From contig NZ_CP094241.1 in assembly GCF_022749495.1 (NCBI RefSeq), forward strand, positions 1-64,000: a stretch of DNA of 64,000 nucleotides. Reading direction: 5' to 3'. Position numbers and translations under genes: made by a program. The number at the start of each line of letters is the position of its first letter. Positions within the stretch are counted from its first letter, which is position 1. This document shows positions 43,160 to 51,681 of the stretch, in pieces. This DNA comes from Neisseria macacae ATCC 33926 (GTDB lineage: Bacteria; Pseudomonadota; Gammaproteobacteria; Burkholderiales; Neisseriaceae). The notes below the pieces were generated by a model. The model did no database searches. It was not told the DNA's origin and saw only the letters and a list, made by a program, of their open reading frames with translations.

Positions 43160-44056
43160 ATGGATACCCTGTTCAGCCTCAAAGTTTTCCGCCAAGTCGT
43201 CCAAAGCGGCAGCTTCACCCGCGCCGCCGAGCAGCTTGATATTTCCACCGCGATGGCGAGCAAACACGTCAGCCATCTGGAAAATTCAATTAAGGCCAAG
43301 CTGCTGCACCGCAACAGCCGCAACCTCCACCTGACCGAAGCGGGCGAAGAATACTACCGCCAATGCAGCTACGCGCTCGACACGCTCGACACCGCCGCGC
43401 AAAAGGCGGCAGGCGGGGCGGACACGCCGCAGGGCATGTTGCGCGTAACCATGCCGCTTTGGTTTGCGGGCAATTTAATCGGCACTTGGCTGGCGGAATA
43501 CCGCGAACGCTATCCCGAAGTCACGCTCGATTTGGTGCTCGACAACCGCCACGTCGATTTGATTGCCGAAGGCTTCGACCTCGCCTTGCGCGTGGCAAAA
43601 ACCCTGTCGCCCTCGCTTATCGTCAAGCCGCTGGCGCAAATCCAATTCGTTTTGCTTGCCTCGCCCGAATATCTGGCTAAACACGGCAAACCGCAAACGC
43701 CCGAAGAGGTCATGCGCCATCCCGCCATCCTGCCGACCTACACCGACCAGCGCAATTTGGAAATCACCCATCGGGAAACGGGCGAAAAAAGTATTCTGAC
43801 GCTCAATCCGGTGATTCAAAGCGACAATACGCTGATGATCCGCGAATTGGTCAGGGCGGGCGCGGGCATCGCCTATCAGCCGCTGTGGTCTGCCAGACAG
43901 GATTTGAAGGAAGGCAGGTTGGTCAGCCTGCTGCCGGAATATCGGGTGCGGACCGAGCAATTAAACGCGGTTTATGTGGACAGGGCGTTTTTGAGCGCGA
44001 AGGTGCGCAGTTTTATCGATTTCCTGAACGAGAAGATTTCGGCGGAAGGGGAATGA
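43160..44056 (+). CDS. LysR-family transcriptional regulator
   Basis: A 298-residue regulator. Residues 1-60 form the winged helix-turn-helix (FRQVVQSGSFTRAAEQLDIS, then KHVSHLENSIKAKLLHRNSR), followed by a linker helix and a periplasmic-binding-type effector domain (GMLRVTMPLWFAGNLIGTWL, then DLALRVAKTLSPSLIVKPLA). It probably senses a redox-active or aromatic compound and controls the divergent doxX-nitroreductase pair. The family arrangement recalls CrgA of meningococcus, but identity with CrgA cannot be claimed. Confidence 0.9.
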   Translation: MDTLFSLKVFRQVVQSGSFTRAAEQLDISTAMASKHVSHLENSIKAKLLHRNSRNLHLTEAGEEYYRQCSYALDTLDTAAQKAAGGADTPQGMLRVTMPLWFAGNLIGTWLAEYRERYPEVTLDLVLDNRHVDLIAEGFDLALRVAKTLSPSLIVKPLAQIQFVLLASPEYLAKHGKPQTPEEVMRHPAILPTYTDQRNLEITHRETGEKSILTLNPVIQSDNTLMIRELVRAGAGIAYQPLWSARQDLKEGRLVSLLPEYRVRTEQLNAVYVDRAFLSAKVRSFIDFLNEKISAEGE

Positions 44057-44077
44057 GGATTGGGGATGAAGATTAGC

Positions 44078-44122
44078 AAAAGGTCGTCTGAAAACGGGAA
44101 AGCGGTTTCAGACGACCTTTTG
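44078..44122. terminator. DUS-pair terminator between convergent genes
   Basis: AAAAGGTCGTCTGAAAAC and GGTTTCAGACGACCTTTTG serve both the LysR gene and the pseudoazurin gene. Confidence 0.82.
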
Positions 44123-44135
44123 TTTGTGCGGCGGT

Positions 44136-44567
44136 TTATTTGACCTGCTGCATGTATTTTTTCAGACGACCTTTGCTCTGCATGGCGCGGTTTTCCAGTT
44201 CGTCCACAACGGCTTGCGCTTTGGCTTTGTTCACCGGTTTGCCGACCTGAATCACGCCGCTCATGTTCATCATGCGGTGCGGCGGGCAGGTATAGACGTA
44301 TACGCCTTCTTTGTCGAGTTTGAGGGTGAAGTCTTTGCCGTCTTCGGAGAGGAAGTCGGCAACGCCGTCGGGCAGGGCTTTGCTTTGCACCCAGTGGCCT
44401 TTGTTGGCGGCTTTGAAGGTTACGGTGTCGCCGACTTTGGCGTTGACGTAGCCGGGTTCGAACACCATGCTGCCGTCTTTGCCGTTGTCGAGCATTTTGA
44501 TTTCGTGGTTGGCGGCGTATGCGCCGAGGGAAGCGGTCAGCATCAGGAGGAAGAGGGATTTTTTCAT
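44136..44567 (-). CDS. Pseudoazurin-type blue copper protein
   Basis: A 143-residue periplasmic type-1 copper protein: signal peptide MKKSLFLLMLTASLGAYA, then a cupredoxin fold. Copper ligands are His in NKGHWVQSK and the C-x2-H-x4-M loop (CPPHRMMNM). Pseudoazurins carry electrons to nitrite reductase AniA/NirK or other periplasmic reductases. The C-terminal extension (KSKGRLKKYMQQVK region) is encoded across a DUS, so the uptake sequence is part of the coding sequence. Confidence 0.9.
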   Translation of the reverse strand: MKKSLFLLMLTASLGAYAANHEIKMLDNGKDGSMVFEPGYVNAKVGDTVTFKAANKGHWVQSKALPDGVADFLSEDGKDFTLKLDKEGVYVYTCPPHRMMNMSGVIQVGKPVNKAKAQAVVDELENRAMQSKGRLKKYMQQVK

Positions 44568-44588
44568 GGAGGGAGTCCTTTCTAAGGA

Positions 44589-44695
44589 TATAGTGGATTA
44601 AATTTAAATCAGGACAAGGCGACGAAGCCGCAGACAGTACAAATAGTACGGCAAGGCGAGGCAACGCCGTACTGGTTTAAAGTTAATCCACTATA
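44589..44695. repeat. Correia element, 107-bp internal-deletion form
   Basis: Full ends TATAGTGGATTAAATTTAAA and TTTAAAGTTAATCCACTATA, core lacking the CACTTGGTGCTTCAGCACC half. It lies upstream of the pseudoazurin start. Confidence 0.9.
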
Positions 44696-44903
44696 AAAAA
44701 TATGGGACGGGCTGATGAGTCTAAGAGGTAAGCCTTGGGCTTACCGCCCTCTCCCTAACCCTCTCCCGCGGGAGAGGGGATAAGTTGCAGGGAGTCCACA
44801 GGCCGGATGCTCAAATCCGACATTTCAGGAGCGGATTGTTGATTGTCAACCGTCGTCATCCTCGCGCGGGCGGGAATCCATTGGAATGACGGCGGCGGTT
44901 AAG
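44696..44903. other. Repeat spacer between CREE and iron importer genes
   Basis: Holds CTCTCCCTAACCCTCTCCCGCGGGAGAGG (44752-44777, the same family as 48147 onward) and a degraded dRS3 (44854-44891). No gene visible. Confidence 0.55.
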
Positions 44904-45671
44904 TTACGCACTCTGCCGCATCGGGCGGATAACGGGCAGGCCTTTGCTGTCGTACAAAAGTTCGATGTCCACTTTATACAGCCTGCCTATCATGTCCGCC
45001 TGCAACACGTCCTGCGGCGCGCCCTGCGCCTGTACTTTGCCTTCGCCGAGCAGAATCACGCCGTCTGAAAACTGCGCGGCGAGGCTCAAATCGTGCAACA
45101 CCATCAGCGTAACCAGATTGTGTTCGTGCGTGTATTGCACCACGCGTTCTAAAAGATTGAGTTGATGGTGCATATCCAGCGCGCTGACCGGTTCGTCCAG
45201 CATCAGGATTTCGGGGCGGCGCAGCATGACTTGGGCAAACATGACGAGCTGCCGCTGTCCGCCGGAAAGCCGCATGACGTCGCGGTGCGCCAGATGGCCG
45301 ATGCCTAGCTCCGCCATGATACTTGCGGCTTCGTGCAGCAGTTCGTCGCCGACGTGCATGTGCAGCGCGTCCATGCGGCCGAGCAACACGACTTCCAGTG
45401 CGGTCAGCGAGGCTTCGGCGGCGGTGTCCTGCGGCATATAGCCTATGCGTTTGCGCCAGCTTTGCAGGTGGATTTTGCTCAACGCTTCGTCGCCGTAGCG
45501 GATGGTGCCTTTGTGCGCCACTTCGCCGAAAATCGTTTTCATCAGCGAGGATTTGCCCGTACCGTTCGGGCCGAGCACGGAATAGACTTTGCCTTGTTCC
45601 AGCGTCAAATCGATACTGTCGGCGACCACATAATCGCCGCGTCGGATATGTACGTTTTCCAGTCGGAGCAT
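44904..45671 (-). CDS. Iron-complex ABC importer, ATPase
   Basis: A 255-residue ATP-binding subunit of the FecE/FepC class. Walker A is GPNGTGKSS, the signature LSGGQRQLVMF, Walker B ILMLDEP, and the H-loop histidine in MVLHDLS. Last gene of the importer unit and 12 nt after the second binding-protein gene. It should power uptake of a ferric siderophore, haem or cobalamin; iron is favoured by the Fur-like site upstream of the unit. Confidence 0.92.
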   Translation of the reverse strand: MLRLENVHIRRGDYVVADSIDLTLEQGKVYSVLGPNGTGKSSLMKTIFGEVAHKGTIRYGDEALSKIHLQSWRKRIGYMPQDTAAEASLTALEVVLLGRMDALHMHVGDELLHEAASIMAELGIGHLAHRDVMRLSGGQRQLVMFAQVMLRRPEILMLDEPVSALDMHHQLNLLERVVQYTHEHNLVTLMVLHDLSLAAQFSDGVILLGEGKVQAQGAPQDVLQADMIGRLYKVDIELLYDSKGLPVIRPMRQSA

Positions 45672-45683
45672 TTTGGACGACCT

Positions 45684-46907
45684 TTAAGCAAAGAGGGCGG
45701 CAAACCAGTTTTTAATACGTTGCCATAGTGACGGTTCGGCGACGGTTTCGGCTGATGCCGCAACAGTGTCGGCAGCCGCTTGTTTGTTGCAGTCTTCCAA
45801 ACCGTCGCAACCCAAACGGATAAAGAAAGTACCCTTCGGCTCGACCGGCAGGTATTTACGGTGGAATTCACGGTAGGTCTCTTCCGGATTCACATCGGCA
45901 AAGGCTTCGGGATACAACGCTTTGGCGATAAATTGGGCGGATGCCAAATCGGAAAGCGAACGCGAAGCAGTATGGTAAATGCCGAACACACGGCCGTTTC
46001 GGACAGCGGGAATTTCCGCCCAACCGGCACGCCGGATGAAACCCTGTAAGCGTTTTTGCGCTTCGGCGGCTTCGATGCCGATGCCCATCGCCATTGCCGC
46101 CGGCTGCTTCAGTCCGGCTTCGGTGCCGGAAATAATCACAACGTCGGGCTTGGCGGCAAGAAACTGCTCGGGATTAATCGCCCCCCAGTCTTTGATGAAG
46201 GCTGCGGCAATATTGTCGCCGCCCACTGTATCGGCAATCGCACCCCACATATTTTTGCCGAAAGTAAAGCTATGTTCGGCAGGACCCTTGTCTCCGAACT
46301 CGATATAGATTTTCGGCTTGGGCTTGCCCGCTTCGGCCACGCGTTTTTGAATGTCGGCTATGCCTTGGGCGTATTCGCCGGCAATCTGCCCTGCACGCTC
46401 CGGCGTACCGGCGATTTCGCCGAAAAGTTTGGCACTGGCGGTATGGCGTTCGACCGTTTGCGCATTGAAATCGACCACAACCACCGGAATGCCGGCTTTT
46501 TCGAAACGCGGCATTTCTTCTTTCAACACGTCATACTGCCAATCCGCCAACACCACCACATCGGGTTTCATTGCCAAGGTTTTCTCAAACGAAAATGTAC
46601 CGGCGTTCACATTGCCGATGTCGCCGATGTTTTGCAGCGAAGGGATTTTGGCGCGGTAGAGCGACCAACTGCCGGAGTTGAATTTCTCCCAAAATTCGCG
46701 CGAAATACCGACCACATTGTCAAATTTATCGACACCGGATACGGCAATATAATCAGGATAATAAAAGCCCAGCACCACACGTTTGGCAGGCACATCGACC
46801 CGCACTTCGCGCCCGCGTACGTCGGTAAGCGTTTTCACTTCGGCACAAACACCCTGCACGGCAAGACTGAACAAGGCAGCGGTTAAAATACGGCAAATAG
46901 GTTTCAT
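45684..46907 (-). CDS. Iron-complex ABC importer, substrate-binding protein 2 (extended C-terminus)
   Basis: A 407-residue periplasmic protein with signal peptide MKPICRILTAALFSLAVQGVCA and the Peripla_BP_2 fold (RVVLGFYYPDYIAVSGVDKF, KPDVVVLADWQYD, FGDKGPAEHSFTFGKNMWG). It is clearly paralogous to the protein at 48740-49855. After the common end (PKGTFFIRLG) it has ~45 extra residues: a CDGLEDC pair of cysteines, an Ala/Thr/Glu linker, and an amphipathic WQRIKNWFAALFA end that could anchor it to membrane or partner. Encoded between permease and ATPase. Confidence 0.88.
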   Translation of the reverse strand: MKPICRILTAALFSLAVQGVCAEVKTLTDVRGREVRVDVPAKRVVLGFYYPDYIAVSGVDKFDNVVGISREFWEKFNSGSWSLYRAKIPSLQNIGDIGNVNAGTFSFEKTLAMKPDVVVLADWQYDVLKEEMPRFEKAGIPVVVVDFNAQTVERHTASAKLFGEIAGTPERAGQIAGEYAQGIADIQKRVAEAGKPKPKIYIEFGDKGPAEHSFTFGKNMWGAIADTVGGDNIAAAFIKDWGAINPEQFLAAKPDVVIISGTEAGLKQPAAMAMGIGIEAAEAQKRLQGFIRRAGWAEIPAVRNGRVFGIYHTASRSLSDLASAQFIAKALYPEAFADVNPEETYREFHRKYLPVEPKGTFFIRLGCDGLEDCNKQAAADTVAASAETVAEPSLWQRIKNWFAALFA

Positions 46908-46977
46908 TGGTTCTCTCTGTAAAATAAAAAAACAGTTTCAGACGACCCCGTCGCAACAAAAGACCGTCCGAAAAAAC

Positions 46978-48024
46978 TTACCGCTTGGACAATACAATCC
47001 AAAAGAAAAACGGTACGCCGACAAACGCGGTAACAATCCCCACCGGAAACAGCGCACCCGGGATAATCACCTTGGACAACACGCTGGCGACCGATAAAAA
47101 CGCCGCCCCTGTCAGCATCGCGCCGGGCAGGAAAAAGCGTTGGTCCTCACCGAGCAGAATCCGCGCCACATGCGGCGCGACCAGTCCGATAAAGCCGATT
47201 ACGCCGACGAAACTGATTGCCGTCGCCGTCATCACCGCCACCAGCACCAGCGTTTTCAGGCGCAAAAGTTGCAGATTGATGCCCAGCCCGACGGCGCGTT
47301 CTTCACCCAAACGCAGCGCGGTCAGCTTCCACACATCACGCGAAAGCAACAGCACGCACACCGCCGTAACCGCCGCCGTAACCGCAACCGTCTCCCAAGT
47401 CGCCTTGGTCAGGCTGCCGAACAGCCAAAACAAAATCTGCTGCGAAATCTCAGGCGCGGCGATAAACTGAATCAGCGACAAAATCGACTGAAACAGGAAC
47501 AAAAGCGCAATCCCCACCAGCACCAACATCGCCGAGTTGAAGCGGCGCGCCGAGGCAAACAGAAACAAGATACCCGAAGCCAGCATGGTCATCACAAACG
47601 CGCCGATGGGGACGGCGACCGTTTCAGGCAGCCCGAAACCGCCGAACGCAATCACTACCGACGCGCCCAAACCCGCCGCCGCCGCCAAACCCAGCGTATA
47701 AGGGCTGGCCATCGGATTGTTCAACAGCGTCTGAATCTCCGCCCCACCGACGCCCAAAGCCGCACCGACTACCAGCGCCATCACCGCAATCGGCAGGCGC
47801 AAATCCATCACAATCAGGCGGTTCATTTCATCGACTTCGGGTTTGCCCAGCAAAACATTGACCACTTCGCCGACAGGCAGCGTGTCCGTCATCGCCGGAC
47901 CGGTGGCGATGTCGAATAAGAAGCTGACCGATGCGATGATTAAAAACATCAAAACAATCAACCAACGCTTGCCTTCCAACTTGCGCTGGTTTTTCACAAT
48001 CTCGGCGACAACCGAATCATTCAT
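46978..48024 (-). CDS. Iron-complex ABC importer, permease (FecCD type)
   Basis: A 348-residue inner-membrane permease with about ten helices. Typical FecCD/BtuC segments are LPIAVMALVVGAALGVGGAE, NPMASPYTLGLAAAAGLGAS and GFIGLVAPHVARILLGEDQR. It would form a homodimer with two copies of the ATPase. Its start is 715 bp downstream of the first binding-protein gene, and that gap is filled by repeats. Confidence 0.94.
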   Translation of the reverse strand: MNDSVVAEIVKNQRKLEGKRWLIVLMFLIIASVSFLFDIATGPAMTDTLPVGEVVNVLLGKPEVDEMNRLIVMDLRLPIAVMALVVGAALGVGGAEIQTLLNNPMASPYTLGLAAAAGLGASVVIAFGGFGLPETVAVPIGAFVMTMLASGILFLFASARRFNSAMLVLVGIALLFLFQSILSLIQFIAAPEISQQILFWLFGSLTKATWETVAVTAAVTAVCVLLLSRDVWKLTALRLGEERAVGLGINLQLLRLKTLVLVAVMTATAISFVGVIGFIGLVAPHVARILLGEDQRFFLPGAMLTGAAFLSVASVLSKVIIPGALFPVGIVTAFVGVPFFFWIVLSKR

Positions 48025-48739
48025 TTTTTAAGCCTTTGAAATTAGGGAACAAGATCGGATATTCATGTCCGACAATCTCTTTATATCTGTATCCGTTTTG
48101 AAGGGTGTTTTTTGAAAATCGGGATAACGGCGTTCCAAACGGCTTTGCCCTCTCCCTAGCCCTCTCCCACGGGGAGAGGGAACAAATTGCAGGGAATCAC
48201 AACAATGGTCGGACTTCAGTCATCCGATTCCTCCTCTCCGTGAGAGAGGGAGCAAATTGTAGGGAATCAAAACAATGGTCGGACTTCAGTTATCTGTTCC
48301 CTCTCCCCGTGGGAGAGGGCTAGGGAGAGGGCCGCAACAGTCAAACCCACCTGACACTCCCCGTCCGGCACGACGTGAAGTGGTAGCGTGGGCTTCGCCC
48401 GCGAAAAACAGAGAACTCCATACCATTCGCCATCATTTCTGCAAATGCTAATCCCCATAAAAGAGGGAGCAAATTGTAGGGAATCACAACAATGGTCGGA
48501 CTTTAGTTATCTGATCCCCTCTCCCCGTGGGAGAGGGTTAGGGAGAGGGCCACAACAATCAACCCCGCCTGAAGCTCCCCGCGCGGCACGACGGAAATTC
48601 GTAGCGTGGGCTTCGCCCACGAAAACAGGGATCCCCCATACCGTTCGCCATCATTTCCGCAAACTTTACCCGACAAAACCCACGCTATTTTCAGACGACC
48701 TTCCGCATAAAAAGGTCGTCTGAAACCCATAAGCCCGCC
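48025..48739. repeat. Repeat block inside the iron importer locus (217-bp tandem units)
   Basis: Two units beginning AGAGGGAGCAAATTGTAGGG at 48245 and 48462 are 217 bp apart and nearly identical; a partial unit precedes them (from about 48175). Each holds ACAATGGTCGGACTT, an inverted CCCTCTCCCCGTGGGAGAGGG and a GTAGCGTGGG end. A DUS pair lies at 48695-48724. No gene visible. Confidence 0.85.
48601..48687. repeat. GTAGCGTGGG inverted-repeat element
   Basis: GTAGCGTGGGCTTCGCCCACGAAAA to AAAACCCACGCTAT. A left end alone (GTAGCGTGGGCTTCGCCCGCG) is present at 48383. Confidence 0.55.
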
Positions 48740-49855
48740 TTACTGCCCTTTCGGATACAGGTAGAACGTACCGTTCGGCACGACCGGCAGGTTTTGGCGG
48801 TAGAAGTCGGTATAAGTTTTCTCAGGATTGAAGTCTTTGAACAACTGCGGATAAATCGCTTTGGCCATAAATTGAATCGATGCGCCGTCGGAAAGCGTGC
48901 GCGAGTTGGCGTGGTAGGCGGCGTAGAGGCGGTTGTTTTTAATCGCAGGCAGGTTCGCCCAGCCGGCGCGTTTGGCAAAACCGGCCAAGCGTTTTTCCGC
49001 TTCGGCTTTCGGAATGCCCCAACCCATCACCATAGCGGTTGGGCTTTTCTTCAATTCGGTTTCGCGGCCGGTAATCACGATGACGTCGGGTTTGGCGGCG
49101 AGGACTTTTTCGGGATTGATCGGGCCGTAGAACTCGACCGAAGATGCGGAAATATTGTTGCCGCCGACCAGCGTCGCCATCGAACCCCACATGCTCTTGC
49201 CGAAGGTGACGCTGTGTTCCGCAGGACCTTTGTTGCCGAACTCGACATACACTTTAGGCTTGGGCAGATTGGCTTTTTTCACGCGCGCTTGGATGGTGTC
49301 GGCGATGCGTTTGTAGTCTGCCGCCAGCTTGTCCGCTTTTTGCTGCTGACCGGTCAGCGTGCCGATGAGTTTGGTCGATTGAACGTGTTTGGCGACCGTT
49401 TGCGCGTTGTAGTCCAACACCACAATCGGAATACCCGCCTTGTTGATGCGGTCGAGGTCGGAACCCAAGGCTTTATACTGCCAGTCCGCCAAAATCAGCA
49501 AATCGGGTTTCAATGCCAATACTTTTTCAACGGAGAACGTGCCGACTTCCACCTCGCCCACGTCGGCAAGCTGGTTCAGCTTGGGCACGGCTTTGCTGAA
49601 CGCCGCCCAGCTCGGCGGCGCCCAGTCGGACCAAACCGCTTTGGAGAAACCGACCACATTATTCAGCGCGTCCTTGCCGCCGATGGCCATGTAGTCTTGA
49701 TAATAAAAGCCCAAAACCACGCGTTTGGCGGGCAGGTCGACGGTTACTTTGCGGCCGTTGACATCGGTAATCTGAACCGGTTTGGCATGGACGGCGGCAG
49801 TGCCGAATGCCAATGCGGCGGCGAGGGCAAGGGAGGAGAAGCGCGACAGTTTCAT
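48740..49855 (-). CDS. Iron-complex ABC importer, substrate-binding protein 1
   Basis: A 371-residue periplasmic protein with signal peptide MKLSRFSSLALAAALAFGTAAVHA and a Peripla_BP_2 fold. It shares long segments with its paralogue: AKRVVLGFYYQDYMAIGGKD, KPDLLILADWQYKAL, VEFGNKGPAEHSVTFGKSMW. It lacks the C-terminal extension. It is the first gene of the unit behind a Fur-box-like palindrome. Having two binding proteins suggests two ligands sharing one permease, or dose. Confidence 0.9.
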   Translation of the reverse strand: MKLSRFSSLALAAALAFGTAAVHAKPVQITDVNGRKVTVDLPAKRVVLGFYYQDYMAIGGKDALNNVVGFSKAVWSDWAPPSWAAFSKAVPKLNQLADVGEVEVGTFSVEKVLALKPDLLILADWQYKALGSDLDRINKAGIPIVVLDYNAQTVAKHVQSTKLIGTLTGQQQKADKLAADYKRIADTIQARVKKANLPKPKVYVEFGNKGPAEHSVTFGKSMWGSMATLVGGNNISASSVEFYGPINPEKVLAAKPDVIVITGRETELKKSPTAMVMGWGIPKAEAEKRLAGFAKRAGWANLPAIKNNRLYAAYHANSRTLSDGASIQFMAKAIYPQLFKDFNPEKTYTDFYRQNLPVVPNGTFYLYPKGQ

Positions 49856-49903
49856 TAGAGTAAAATCCTTTTAATAAATAATGTTATATCTGATTTAAAT
49901 ATG

Positions 49904-49923
49904 AATAAGAATCTTTCTTATTT
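49904..49923 (-). promoter_or_regulatory. Fur-box-like palindrome
   Basis: AATAAGAATCTTTCTTATTT is an interrupted palindrome in an AT-rich promoter region, 49 bp before the first binding-protein gene. It resembles Fur sites but is not an exact match. Confidence 0.5.
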
Positions 49924-50036
49924 TTAATGCGAGCCTAATGGATTTAAAATAAACGGAAAAGTTCCGTTATTCAGGGAAGTTTTTATTACAAGCGTGATGG
50001 TGTTTATTGTTCAGACGACGCCTGCCGTTTGCCCGA

Positions 50037-50191
50037 TATAGTGGATTAACTAAATCAGGACAAGGCGACGAAGCCGCAGACAGTACAGATAGTACGGAAC
50101 CGATTCACTTGGTGCTTCAGCACCTTAGAGAATCGTTCTCTTTGAGCTAAGGCGAGGCAACGCCGTACCGGTTTAAAGTTAATCCACTATA
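50037..50191. repeat. Full-length Correia element (CREE), 155 bp
   Basis: TATAGTGGATTAACTAAATC (2-bp shorter left end) through the full core to TTTAAAGTTAATCCACTATA. It ends 76 bp before the ATP-grasp gene; a DUS (AAAAGGTCGTCTGAAAC) follows at once. Confidence 0.9.
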
Positions 50192-50267
50192 AAAGGTCGT
50201 CTGAAACATCAAACAAAGACATCACTCCTTGTCAATATTCTGTCATTTCATTTTTCGAAAGTCCGCC

Positions 50268-51098
50268 ATGCTGACCATTACCACCTGCCTCACCTACCCC
50301 GAGCTGCCGTCCAACCTGCTGCCGCTGGCGGACGCGCTGACACGGGACGGCATACCCACCGCCTTCGCGCCTTGGCAAAACCGCCCGAAATCCGCCTTCA
50401 TCCTGCCTTTGTGCGCATGGGATTATGCGGCGGAGCCTGAAGCGTTTGGGCAGTGGCTGACCGAAGCGGAAGCGTGCGGGCAAAGGTTTATCAACCCCGT
50501 CGGGCTGATGCGTTGGAACATGGACAAACGTTATTTGTGCGATTTGGCAGAATGGGGAGCAGACGTGATTCCGAGCGTGCAGACGTCGTCTGAAAACGAA
50601 AAATTGGAAGACATTTTAGAGAATCGGGGCTGGCGGGAAGCGGTCGTCAAACCCGTTATCGGGCAGAGCGGGCGCGGCGTGGCGAAAATCAGGGCGGGAG
50701 AAGTGTCGTTGAAGGCGGGGGATTATCCGCAAGGCGTCATCGTCCAGCCTTATATCCGCGAAATCGAAACGGCGGGCGAAACCTCGCTGGTGTTTTTTGA
50801 CGGGCATTTCAGCCATGCCGTACTGCGTATGCCGCCCCAAGGCGAATGGCGCGCCAATTCCGCCTACGGCGTCGCCGTCAGCCCCGCCGCGCCACCGGAA
50901 AAAGCAATCGAAACCGCACGGCAGATATTGTCCATGCTGCCTGAAATACCGGCATACGCCCGCATAGATGGGACGCTGATCGGCGACAGGTTACTGCTCA
51001 ACGAATTGGAACTCGTCGAACCCGCCCTTTACCTGCATACCGCTGAAAATGCGGTTGCCGATATGGTGCAGGCGGTGAAGCGCGTTATCGCGGGTTGA
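50268..51098 (+). CDS. ATP-grasp domain protein
   Basis: A 276-residue protein starting MLTITTCLTYPELPSNLLPL; I chose 50268 because the extension to 50229 is not conserved in style. The ATP-grasp core shows VVKPVIGQSGRGVAKI (ATP loop), VIVQPYIREIETAGETSLVF and LLLNELELVEPALYL with metal-binding acidic residues. Such RimK/GshB-like enzymes form carboxylate-amine or thiol bonds; the substrate is unknown. A DUS-like ACGTCGTCTGAAAAC in the gene is translated as TSSENE. It is single, followed by a DUS pair. Confidence 0.86.
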   Translation: MLTITTCLTYPELPSNLLPLADALTRDGIPTAFAPWQNRPKSAFILPLCAWDYAAEPEAFGQWLTEAEACGQRFINPVGLMRWNMDKRYLCDLAEWGADVIPSVQTSSENEKLEDILENRGWREAVVKPVIGQSGRGVAKIRAGEVSLKAGDYPQGVIVQPYIREIETAGETSLVFFDGHFSHAVLRMPPQGEWRANSAYGVAVSPAAPPEKAIETARQILSMLPEIPAYARIDGTLIGDRLLLNELELVEPALYLHTAENAVADMVQAVKRVIAG

Positions 51099-51115
51099 TG
51101 ATAAAGAATTAATGC

Positions 51116-51186
51116 AAAAAAGGTCGTCTGAAAACAAAGGTAGCGGGTTTTAAACCGTGCTATGCTTGTTTTCAGACGACCTTTTT
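51116..51186 (+). terminator. DUS pair with long loop after the ATP-grasp gene
   Basis: AAAAAGGTCGTCTGAAAACAA and TTGTTTTCAGACGACCTTTTT around a 30-nt loop that includes AGCGGGTTTTAAACCGTGCT. Confidence 0.75.
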
Positions 51187-51226
51187 AGAAAACCGACTGC
51201 GTTCGGCAGTCAACCTTTGATCGGTA

Positions 51227-51319
51227 TTACAATTTGGGCTCTCCCATCCAGACTGCGGCGAGTGCGACGATGGATACCAAACTGATGATCATGATTAAAT
51301 TTAAAAACAAAATTGACAT
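51227..51319 (-). CDS. Predicted 30-residue single-span membrane peptide
   Basis: The minus strand encodes MSILFLNLIMIISLVSIVAL then AAVWMGEPKL and TAA. A strong ribosome site (GGAGG) lies 6 nt before the ATG. One hydrophobic helix of ~22 residues is followed by a short polar tail. Small subunits of respiratory complexes or transporters look like this, but no family is recognised and expression is not shown. The region has no competing gene on either strand. Confidence 0.5.
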   Translation of the reverse strand: MSILFLNLIMIISLVSIVALAAVWMGEPKL

Positions 51320-51419
51320 ATAGCCTCCGAAATGTTTGCTGTTGTGTTTATTATTGATACTGCCGATCGGTATCATGGCGTACCGTAAGGCAGTTGGCGG
51401 CTTTACGCGGATACCCTTT

Positions 51420-51489
51420 TATAGTGGATTAACTTTAAACCCGTATGGCGTTGCCTCGCCTTATCCTGATTTAAAGTTAATCCACTATA
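51420..51489. repeat. Minimal Correia element, 70 bp
   Basis: TATAGTGGATTAACTTTAAA and its inverse around CCCGTATGGCGTTGCCTCGCC. Third copy of the 70-bp form. Confidence 0.88.
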
Positions 51490-51681
51490 TTGAACCGCTT
51501 TGCCGGGCGCTTAGAATAGCATTGTCAGAATAGTTACTTTGTGTATTTACCTAATTTATCAGTAAGAAAAAGGCAATAATTATCAACAATCAATAAAAAG
51601 CACTATCACTTTCGGATGTTTTTTATCAAACATGGCTCATTAACAGGAAAACTTTTCCAAATCTCTATTTTTATTTGATTT

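Noticed and set aside
44136..44567. Unusual copper site in pseudoazurin
   Set aside because: The CPPHRMMNM loop looked odd, but it keeps the normal C-x2-H-x4-M ligand spacing.
51336..51533. 65-codon frame on the plus strand
   Set aside because: Again mainly a translated 70-bp Correia element; no ribosome site and no conservation expected.
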